Positions 16,366-22,224 of a stretch of 64,000 bases of DNA are shown here, one piece after another; the stretch's first letter is position 1, and each line of letters begins with the position of its first letter. This DNA is from Salinisphaera sp. Q1T1-3 (GTDB lineage: Bacteria > Pseudomonadota > Gammaproteobacteria > Nevskiales > Salinisphaeraceae), in contig NZ_QZWD01000011.1 of NCBI RefSeq assembly GCF_003602005.1, positions 62,001 through 126,000 of the forward strand, written 5' to 3'. Made by a program: the position numbers and the translations under genes. The notes under the pieces are model-generated. The model was given only the letters and a program-made list of their open reading frames with translations, did not search any database and had not been told where the DNA came from.

Positions 16366-17723
16366 CAGGCCGTCCCGCCGATCCGGGTCAACAACTCATC
16401 GGTCTTGGCTTCCATCAAGGCCTTGTCGCCCCGTGATTCCACGTTCAGCCGGATCACCGGCTCGGTGTTGGATTTACGCAGATTGAAGCGCCAGGCACCG
16501 AAGTCCATCGAGAGGCCGTCCACATAAGCCACGCTCTCCGCGCTGTCGCGATAGGCCTGCTCCATGTCGGCCATGACGGCATCGGCATCCTCGACCTTGC
16601 GGTTGATCTCGCCCGAGGCGGGAAAAGCCGCGATGCGCTCTTCGACCAGCGTGGACAGGCGCTTGCCGGTACGCGAGACGAGCTGGGCGAGCACCAGCCA
16701 CGGCAGATGGCCGTTGTCGGCATAGGAGAATTCACGGAAGTAATGATGGGCGCTCATCTCGCCGCCATAGAGCGCGTCATGTTCGCGCATGACCTGTTTC
16801 ATGAACGAATGGCCGGACTTGGATTCGACCGCTTCACCGCCGGCGGCCGCAACCTGGTCGAGCGTGTTCCAGATCAGGCGCGGATCGTGCACGATCGCCT
16901 CGCCCGGGTTCATCTCGAGCAGCATCTGGGCGATCAGGCCGACGATGTAGTAGCCCTCGATGAAGGCGCCGGTCTCGTCGAAGAAGAAACAGCGATCGAA
17001 GTCCCCGTCCCAGGCCACGCCGAAATCCGCGCCGGTCTCACGCACCTTCGCCGAGGTCGCCTCGCGATTCTCGACCAGAAGCGGGTTGGGCACGCCGTTG
17101 GGCAGCGTGCCGTCCGGCTCGAACTGCATGCGCTGGAAATCGAACGGCAGACGCTCGGCCAGCTTGTCGACCACCAGCCCGGCACAGCCGTTGCCCGGGT
17201 TGGCCACGATCGTGAGCGGCTTGAGTTCCTCGGGCTTGATCTGCGCCAGCAGAAAATCGATGTAGTCGTCGCGCTGATCCAGCGGCGTCACCTGCCCCGG
17301 CTTGTCGGCCGGCGACAAATCGTTGGCGTGCACGCGGCGCTCGATGTCGGCCAGGCCGGTATCGGCCGAGATCGGCTTGGCCTGTTCGCGCACGAACTTC
17401 AGCCCGTTGTAATCCTTGGGATTGTGGCTTGCGGTGACCATGATGCCGCCATCGGCATCTTGCGAGAACACGCCGTAGTACACCTCTTCCGTACCGCCGA
17501 GGCCGATATCCAGCACATCGGCGCCGGCCGAAGTCAGGCCGTCGATCACTGCGTCCGCGAGTTCCGGGCTGGACAGGCGCATGTCGCGTCCGACCACCAC
17601 GGTACGCGCGCCGAGCTCGGCCGCGAACGCCGCGCCGATGCGACGGGCCATGTCGGCGTCGAGCTCGTCAGGCACCTTGGCCCGGACATCGTAGGCCTTG
17701 AAGAAAGCGTAATACTCACCCAT
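16365..17723 (-). CDS. manB: Phosphomannomutase / phosphoglucomutase
   Basis: This 452-residue alpha-D-phosphohexomutase interconverts mannose-6-P and mannose-1-P. It has the catalytic phosphoserine loop MVTASHNPKDYNG (about residues 97-109), the metal loop AWDGDFDRCFFFDE, the sugar loop GGEMSAHHYFRE and the C-terminal phosphate-binding RKSNTEPVIRLNVES. Length and arrangement match ManB/CpsG/AlgC. It lies 33 bp after manC and directly before mtnA on the same strand. With manC it supplies GDP-mannose for surface polysaccharides. Confidence 0.93.
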   Translation of the reverse strand: MGEYYAFFKAYDVRAKVPDELDADMARRIGAAFAAELGARTVVVGRDMRLSSPELADAVIDGLTSAGADVLDIGLGGTEEVYYGVFSQDADGGIMVTASHNPKDYNGLKFVREQAKPISADTGLADIERRVHANDLSPADKPGQVTPLDQRDDYIDFLLAQIKPEELKPLTIVANPGNGCAGLVVDKLAERLPFDFQRMQFEPDGTLPNGVPNPLLVENREATSAKVRETGADFGVAWDGDFDRCFFFDETGAFIEGYYIVGLIAQMLLEMNPGEAIVHDPRLIWNTLDQVAAAGGEAVESKSGHSFMKQVMREHDALYGGEMSAHHYFREFSYADNGHLPWLVLAQLVSRTGKRLSTLVEERIAAFPASGEINRKVEDADAVMADMEQAYRDSAESVAYVDGLSMDFGAWRFNLRKSNTEPVIRLNVESRGDKALMEAKTDELLTRIGGTA

Positions 17724-17756
17724 CGAAAACTCCTTGTTGCAAACCGGTTCGATTGT

Positions 17757-19190
17757 CTAGCTGTCGGTGTCCGGCGGCGGGGTACGGCCGTAGACGTCGT
17801 CGTAGCGCACGATGTCGTCCTCGCCCAGATAACTGCCGGACTGTACTTCGATGAGGTCCAGGTCTACCTTGCCGGGGTTTTCCAGACGATGAACCGATCC
17901 CAGCGGCAAGTAGGTCGACTGGTTTTCCGTCAACAGGACAACATCGTCATCTCGCGTCACCCGGGCCGTCCCGCGCACGACGACCCAGTGCTCGGCCCGA
18001 TGATGATGAGACTGCAGTGACAGCCGACCGCCCGGCGACACCCGGATATGCTTGACCTGATAGCGCGGCCCCGTCGCTATCTGGCGATAGCTGCCCCACG
18101 GCCGATAAGCCTTGCGATGTTCGATGGCCTCCGACCGGCCGGCGGCATCGAGATCGGCCACCAGCCGCCCAATGTCCTGCTCGCGCGACCGATCGGCGAC
18201 CAGCACTGCATCCGGGGTCTCGACGATGATGGCCCCGCGCATGCCCAGCACCGCGACCAGCTGGTCCTCGCTTCGCACCAGACAGTCATCGCTGTCCGCA
18301 AGCCACACATCGCCCATGACCGTGTTGCCACGCGCATCGGCACCGTTGGCCCGGGCGACCGCGCTCCAGCCGGCCAGATCCGACCAGGCGGTGGCCAGTG
18401 TGACCATGACTGCGCGATCGGTCCGTTCCATCACCGCGTAGTCGATCGAATCGGCGCGGACGGCCGAGAAAGCCACCGACTCCAGACGCAGGAAATCGAT
18501 GTCGCGGACCGCGTTCTTGTAAGCGGCCTGTACGCCATCGTGAATATCCGGGGCATACGCGCTCAGCAGCGCAAGATAATCGGCGGCACGAAAGACGAAC
18601 ATGCCGCTGTTCCAGAAATAATCGCCCGCGGCGAGAAAATGCGCCGCCCGTACCGGGTCAGGTTTTTCGACGAAACCATCGACCCGGCGCACGCCCTCGG
18701 CGATCTCATCGCCGGCATGGATGTAGCCATAAGCCGTCTCGGCCCGTTCGGGTACGACCCCGAACAGAGCCAGCGCGCCGTCGGCCACGGCGCCACGGGC
18801 CTGAGCGATCGCATGCCGCAGCGCCGCCGTGTCGGCAATGGCATGGTCCGTGGGCAAGACCAGCAACTCGACTTGCGAGCCGTGCAGATGCCGAGCTTCC
18901 AGCGCCGCAGCCGCGACCGCAGCTGCGGTGTTCCGCGCGGCCGGCTCGAGCAGAATGCGGCCCTCGTGACCGGCCGCACGCATCTGCTCGGCGATCACGA
19001 ATCGATGTTCGTCGTGGCCGATCACGATCGCCGGGCCCAGATCGTCGATCTCGCCCAGGCGGGTCAGCGACTGGCTGAACAGTGACGCCTCATCGTCGGC
19101 CAGCGGCAGAAACTGCTTCGGACGGCTACGCCGCGACGAAGGCCACAGACGCGTTCCGAGCCCGCCCGCCAAAAGCACCGGTATGCGCAT
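17757..19190 (-). CDS. manC: Mannose-1-phosphate guanylyltransferase / mannose-6-phosphate isomerase
   Basis: This 477-residue bifunctional type-II enzyme has an N-terminal nucleotidyltransferase domain starting MRIPVLLAGGLGTRLWP and SRPKQFLPL. It includes FVEKPDPVRAAHFL and ends in a C-terminal cupin isomerase domain with YRPWGSYRQIATGPRYQVKH (first 18-20 residues of the region), HHHRAEHWVVVRG and the PLGSVHRLENPG motif. It makes GDP-mannose from mannose-1-P and can isomerise fructose-6-P. The start was placed at ATG 19190, because the 22 upstream residues of the open frame are unrelated to the family. Confidence 0.94.
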   Translation of the reverse strand: MRIPVLLAGGLGTRLWPSSRRSRPKQFLPLADDEASLFSQSLTRLGEIDDLGPAIVIGHDEHRFVIAEQMRAAGHEGRILLEPAARNTAAAVAAAALEARHLHGSQVELLVLPTDHAIADTAALRHAIAQARGAVADGALALFGVVPERAETAYGYIHAGDEIAEGVRRVDGFVEKPDPVRAAHFLAAGDYFWNSGMFVFRAADYLALLSAYAPDIHDGVQAAYKNAVRDIDFLRLESVAFSAVRADSIDYAVMERTDRAVMVTLATAWSDLAGWSAVARANGADARGNTVMGDVWLADSDDCLVRSEDQLVAVLGMRGAIIVETPDAVLVADRSREQDIGRLVADLDAAGRSEAIEHRKAYRPWGSYRQIATGPRYQVKHIRVSPGGRLSLQSHHHRAEHWVVVRGTARVTRDDDVVLLTENQSTYLPLGSVHRLENPGKVDLDLIEVQSGSYLGEDDIVRYDDVYGRTPPPDTDS

Positions 19191-19320
19191 GTCAGATCCC
19201 CGTGATCCGTCTGTCGAAAAGCCGGCCGCCGTCATCAGGCGCCGATGTCTCATCATGCGGCCGCATGTGATCGGGCCGCCAGAATGACAGTCCCGGCGCC
19301 AGGCACGGGGTGTGTTTCAA

Positions 19321-19965
19321 TCACTGCGCGCGCCGGGCCTTGGCCTGCACGACGAGATAATCCACCACATCGAGCATGCGAGTATTGTCGCCGGCAAGCC
19401 GCCCGCTGACCCAGTATCGATCCCCCACCGCCATGCTCGGCACGGCCGTCACACGAAAGTGCCGCATCCGATCGGCCACCGCGCGCACCTTGGCCGAGAC
19501 CGCATCGCTGTTGTAGACGGCATCGAAACGTTTGCCGTCAACGCCGTGCGCCACGAGAAACGCCCGCTGCGCGGCCGCGGTGGCCAGCGGCTGGCCATCC
19601 TGGTGGATGGCGTCGAAAATCGCCTTGTGCAGACTGTCGGTCACACCGAGCGCGCGCTCGGTGTAGTAGAGCCGGGCATAGGACATACCGCCCTCGCCGA
19701 ACAGGACCGGCACGCGATCGAATTCGATGCCCTGATGCTTGCTTACCCAGCGCTCGAGCCGGGGCTCGAAGTGATAGCAGTGCGGGCACGAGTACGCGAA
19801 GAATTCCGTGACATGGATCGGGCCGTCCTTGCCCGGTTCCGGCGCATTCGCCACGACCTGATAGTCGTCGCCCGCGACATAGCGCGTCACCAGCGACTGC
19901 GCGTGAGCCGTCGCGAACATCGCGAGCAGCATCACGCCCGTCAGAACCGAGAGAGATCGCATCAT
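19321..19965 (-). CDS. dsbA: Thiol:disulfide interchange protein
   Basis: This periplasmic oxidoreductase of 214 residues introduces disulfides into exported proteins. A signal peptide (MMRSLSVLTGVMLLAMFATA, cleaved near AHA-QS) precedes a thioredoxin fold. The active-site CPHC lies in EFFAYSCPHCYHFEP and the cis-proline in VTAVPSMAVGDRY. The ATG at 19965 has GGAA upstream; ATG 19962 is also possible. It is divergent from engB, the arrangement often seen in gammaproteobacteria. Confidence 0.93.
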   Translation of the reverse strand: MMRSLSVLTGVMLLAMFATAHAQSLVTRYVAGDDYQVVANAPEPGKDGPIHVTEFFAYSCPHCYHFEPRLERWVSKHQGIEFDRVPVLFGEGGMSYARLYYTERALGVTDSLHKAIFDAIHQDGQPLATAAAQRAFLVAHGVDGKRFDAVYNSDAVSAKVRAVADRMRHFRVTAVPSMAVGDRYWVSGRLAGDNTRMLDVVDYLVVQAKARRAQ

Positions 19966-20122
19966 TGCTGTTTCCACTTCTGTCTACCGAATATGCGGCG
20001 ACGAGCCGATACAATGCCGGTTTGGGCACGGCGGCTGTTCGCCGGCGCCCAGTGTAGTCGGCCAGGCCAGGAACCGATAACACGTCGCGCACGAACAAAA
20101 ACGACCCGGGAATTCGAACACG

Positions 20123-20755
20123 ATGGCAGACCTGACTCCGCAAGACTTCCGGCGCATGCAATTCCGGCTCTCCGCGCCCAAGCTGACCGCCCTGCCCTCG
20201 GATGCGATCCCGGAGATCGCCTTCGCCGGCCGCTCCAATGCCGGCAAATCCAGCGCGATCAACAAACTCTGCGATCAGAAGGCTCTGGCGCGCACCAGCA
20301 AGACGCCGGGCCGCACGCAGGCCATCAATTTCTTCGACAACGGCACACTGCGCTTTGCCGACCTGCCGGGCTACGGCTTCGCACGCGTGCCGCCAAACGT
20401 GAAACAGGCCTGGGCACGTCTGATCGAAGGCTATCTCGCCGAGCGCGACAACCTGGCCGGCGTCGTGTTGATCATGGACGCGCGTCGTCCACTCATGGAG
20501 TTCGACCGCCAGCTGCTTCACTGGGGCGGCGAATACGGCCTGGCATTCCATCTGCTCCTGACCAAGGCCGACAAACTCTCTCGAAACCAGCAGCATCAGA
20601 CGTTGCAAAAGATCCACGCCGCCGTCGAAGGCGCAACAATCAGCCTGTTCTCGGCCACACGGGGCACCGGCCTTGATGAAGCCCGACGGGCGGTCGCCGC
20701 GCTTCTGCCCGAGGCGGATGACACGCCGACCGACCCACTGGACGAGCCGATCTGA
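20123..20755 (+). CDS. engB: Ribosome-biogenesis GTPase EngB/YsxC
   Basis: This 210-residue small GTPase is required for late assembly of the 50S subunit. The motifs are G1 AGRSNAGKSSAIN, G2 TSKTPGRTQAINFF, G3 DLPGYGFARV, G4 LLTKADKL and a G5-like SLFSATRGTGLDE. The full-length product ends at an acidic tail. It is convergent with polA, and the 1.5 kb between them holds the six-copy small-RNA array, the same position as Spot 42 (spf) between polA and yihA/engB in E. coli. Confidence 0.95.
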   Translation: MADLTPQDFRRMQFRLSAPKLTALPSDAIPEIAFAGRSNAGKSSAINKLCDQKALARTSKTPGRTQAINFFDNGTLRFADLPGYGFARVPPNVKQAWARLIEGYLAERDNLAGVVLIMDARRPLMEFDRQLLHWGGEYGLAFHLLLTKADKLSRNQQHQTLQKIHAAVEGATISLFSATRGTGLDEARRAVAALLPEADDTPTDPLDEPI

Positions 20756-20873
20756 AGGCCGCGATTTACGTTCGTCGACCCATATCGACCTTTCATCGGC
20801 GGATCAGCCATTTGGGCTCGACGCCGATCGAGGTTTGTGCGATAAATTCATCCAGAGCAGGGGTGCTCAGGGC

Positions 20874-20983
20874 AAAAAACGAGCCCCGGCGGTGGGGGAA
20901 CACCGTCAGGGCCGACGGCCCGATCTTGGGGGAACCGGACTGGATACCGCTCAGGGAGAAAAGCGGGCAGGCACGTCGCCTGT
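20874..20983 (-). ncRNA. C-rich-loop sRNA, copy F (engB-proximal)
   Basis: The transcript is predicted from about 20983 down to the U-tract at 20874-20879. Hairpin 1 has an ACAGGC/GCCTG-type stem, in which an A-U pair of the other copies has become G-C. Hairpin 2 is the invariant CCGCTTTTCTCCCTGAGCGG. Hairpin 3 has a weakened stem with TTCCCCCAAG in the loop. The terminator stem is GCCCTGACGGTG / CACCGCCGGGGC around TTCCCC. This is the most diverged copy and has the weakest tail (CTCGTTTTTT). Confidence 0.78.
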
Positions 20984-20989
20984 AAAGGG

Positions 20990-21017
20990 TGAGACGCCGT
21001 GTATCGACGGAAGTTCC
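20990..21017 (-). promoter_or_regulatory. Sigma-E-like promoter of sRNA copy F
   Basis: On the minus strand GGAACTT (21017-21011), 16 bases, then TCTCA (20994-20990). An A6 tract (GAAAAAAC) lies about 13 bases upstream of the -35 box. Confidence 0.72.
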
Positions 21018-21050
21018 ATCGATACCCGGTTTTTTCGGCCAGTACGGACG

Positions 21051-21151
21051 AAAAAATGCCCCGACGGCAGGGGGAATACCGTCAGGGCACGACCGGTTTG
21101 GGGGAACCGGGGGGATCCGCTCAGGGAGAAAAGCGGGCAAGCATTGCTTGC
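21051..21151 (-). ncRNA. C-rich-loop sRNA, copy E
   Basis: Predicted from about 21151 to the U6 tract at 21051-21056. Hairpin 1 is GCAAGC-AAT-GCTTGC. Hairpin 2 is the invariant CCGCTTTTCTCCCTGAGCG unit. Hairpin 3 is CCGGTTCCCCCAAACCGG. The terminator is TGCCCTGACGGT / GCCGTCGGGGCA with CCCCC in its loop. Its promoter matches the other copies. Confidence 0.83.
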
Positions 21152-21157
21152 ATAGGG

Positions 21158-21185
21158 TGAGACGCCGGAACACGAACGAAGTTCC
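21158..21185 (-). promoter_or_regulatory. Sigma-E-like promoter of sRNA copy E
   Basis: GGAACTT (21185-21179), 16 bases, TCTCA (21162-21158) on the minus strand, with an A7 tract upstream (CACAAAAAAATAG). Confidence 0.75.
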
Positions 21186-21249
21186 GCGGATCGCCCTATT
21201 TTTTTGTGCGGTTTTCGGATCGTTGGCTTCGTTGCCGGTATCGGTTGAT

Positions 21250-21356
21250 AAAAAAAGCCCCGACAGCAGGGGGAGCGCTGTCGGGGCCGGACCGGTCTTG
21301 GGGGGAACCGGTATGGGATCCGCTCAGGGAGAAAAGCGGGCAAGCATTTCGCTTGC
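21250..21356 (-). ncRNA. C-rich-loop sRNA, copy D
   Basis: Predicted from about 21356 to the U7 tract at 21250-21256. Hairpin 1 is GCAAGC-GAAAT-GCTTGC. Hairpin 2 is invariant. Hairpin 3 is ACCGGTTCCCCCCAAGACCGGT-like. The terminator GCCCCGACAGC / GCTGTCGGGGC differs from copies B and C by paired changes in the stem, which supports the fold. CUCCC or CCCCC sits in loops 2, 3 and 4. Confidence 0.86.
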
Positions 21357-21362
21357 ATGACC

Positions 21363-21390
21363 TAAGACGCCGCCACGCCCACAAAGTTCC
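21363..21390 (-). promoter_or_regulatory. Sigma-E-like promoter of sRNA copy D
   Basis: GGAACTT (21390-21384), 16 bases, TCTTA (21367-21363) on the minus strand. CGCAAAAAAATCTGG lies upstream as an A-tract/UP-like element. Confidence 0.75.
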
Positions 21391-21442
21391 GGCCATCGGC
21401 CAGATTTTTTTGCGGCGGGCGAACGACGGCGATCTCGACCGC

Positions 21443-21549
21443 AAAAAAAGCCCCGGCGGCAGGGGGAGTACCGTCGGGGCCGGACCGGTCTTGGGGGAAA
21501 CCGGTATGGGATCCGCTCAGGGAGAAAAGCGGACAAGCATTTCGCTTGC
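21443..21549 (-). ncRNA. C-rich-loop sRNA, copy C
   Basis: Predicted from about 21549 to the U7 tract at 21443-21449. Hairpin 1 is GCAAGC-GAAAT-GCTTGT (one G-U pair). Hairpin 2 is invariant. Hairpin 3 is ACCGGTTTCCCCCAAGACCG plus closing GT. The terminator is GCCCCGACGG / CCGCCGGGGC around TACTCCCCCT. It is nearly identical to copies B and D, pointing to recent duplication of the central units. Confidence 0.87.
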
Positions 21550-21555
21550 ATCAGG

Positions 21556-21583
21556 TCAGACGCCACCACCGCCACAAAGTTCC
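21556..21583 (-). promoter_or_regulatory. Sigma-E-like promoter of sRNA copy C
   Basis: GGAACTT (21583-21577), 16 bases, TCTGA (21560-21556) on the minus strand. This is the closest match of the six to the RpoE/AlgU consensus, with an A7 tract upstream (CGCAAAAAAATCTCG). Confidence 0.78.
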
Positions 21584-21635
21584 GGTCATTGACGAGATTT
21601 TTTTGCGGCGGGTAAACAACAGCGATCCCGACCGC

Positions 21636-21743
21636 AAAAAAAAGCCCCGACGGCAGGGGGAGTACCGTCGGGGCCGGACCGGTCTTGGGGGAAACCGGTA
21701 TGGGATCCGCTCAGGGAGAAAAGCGGGCAAGCATTTCGCTTAC
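21636..21743 (-). ncRNA. C-rich-loop sRNA, copy B
   Basis: Predicted from about 21743 to the U8 tract at 21636-21643. Hairpin 1 is GTAAGC-GAAAT-GCTTGC. Hairpin 2 is invariant. Hairpin 3 is identical to copy C. The terminator GCCCCGACGG / CCGTCGGGGC is perfectly paired around TACTCCCCCTG. This copy has the strongest intrinsic terminator of the array. Confidence 0.87.
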
Positions 21744-21749
21744 ATGAGG

Positions 21750-21777
21750 TCAGACGCTGAAACGTCGACGGAGTTCC
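21750..21777 (-). promoter_or_regulatory. Sigma-E-like promoter of sRNA copy B
   Basis: GGAACTC (21777-21771), 16 bases, TCTGA (21754-21750) on the minus strand, with an A8 tract upstream (CCCAAAAAAAATCTG). Confidence 0.75.
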
Positions 21778-21890
21778 CCCATCAGCAGATTTTTTTTGGG
21801 TACACGACAAGCCGCTGACGAATCGCCAGGCAGCCATTGCGTCGGTCTGCCAGCAAACCGCTCGCATCGTGTCGAAAGGGGCCAATCCAA

Positions 21891-22005
21891 AAGAAAACCC
21901 CGGCAGTAGGGGGAATTACTGCCGGGGTAAGGTATCCGGTTGTTGGGGGGAACCGGATGGGGGTTACCGCTCAGGGAGAAAAGCGGGTAAGCAAGCAATG
22001 CTTAC
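21891..22005 (-). ncRNA. C-rich-loop sRNA, copy A (polA-proximal)
   Basis: Predicted from about 22005 to the tail TTTTCTT at 21891-21897. Hairpin 1 is GTAAGC-ATTGCTT-GCTTAC. Hairpin 2 is the invariant unit. Hairpin 3 is ATCCGG with CCCCCC in the loop, closed by CCGGAT, paired differently from copies B-D but preserving the stem. The terminator CCCCGGCAGTA / TACTGCCGGGG surrounds ATTCCCCC. This copy occupies the position of Spot 42/ErsA/sX13 immediately downstream of polA and may be the ancestral unit (inference). Confidence 0.85.
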
Positions 22006-22011
22006 GTGAAT

Positions 22012-22039
22012 TGAGACTGCTGCGTGCGACATGAGTTCC
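22012..22039 (-). promoter_or_regulatory. Sigma-E-like promoter of sRNA copy A
   Basis: GGAACTC (22039-22033), 16 bases, TCTCA (22016-22012) on the minus strand. An AT-rich inverted repeat (CTTGAAAATGATTTCAAG, 22058-22075) lies about 20 bases upstream in place of the A-tract; it could also help end polA transcription. Confidence 0.7.
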
Positions 22040-22224
22040 ACCAGCATGCGCAATCTTCTTGAAATCATTTTCAAGTAGCTGATTTTGCCGGCGATTTTTA
22101 TTCCGAAAACGGCGCCAGTCGTCGGCATCGGGCATTTTCGTCCGATACGTTGTTCTGTCGGACCGGCGGCCGAGCAAAGGTCGTTGTGGCCCGCAGGCAC
22201 ACCGCTCGACCCGGCCCTTGTCCT

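Larger units (their letters stand above)
20874..22039 (-). repeat. Tandem array of six small-RNA transcription units
   Basis: Six related units of about 170-260 bp are repeated head-to-tail on the minus strand. Unit-to-unit distances measured between the -10 boxes are 262, 194, 193, 205 and 168 bp. The block CGCTCAGGGAGAAAAGCG is identical in all six. The promoter boxes and the terminator/hairpin architecture are also conserved, while intervening spacers vary. No plausible protein is encoded: short open frames across the array change frame from unit to unit. Outside the array, 20756-20873 and 22076-22224 show no feature I can name. Confidence 0.9.

Noticed and set aside
16707-18020. 437-codon plus-strand open frame
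   Set aside because: It is the antisense shadow of manB and the end of manC; high GC at third positions opens opposite frames.
20673-21818. Several short open frames in the engB-polA region
   Set aside because: They run through the sRNA array, shift frame from unit to unit and have no shared start or ribosome-binding site.
20840-22030. CRISPR-like appearance of regularly spaced repeats
   Set aside because: Conserved parts (~110 bp) are longer than the spacers and contain promoters and terminators, and no cas gene is present.
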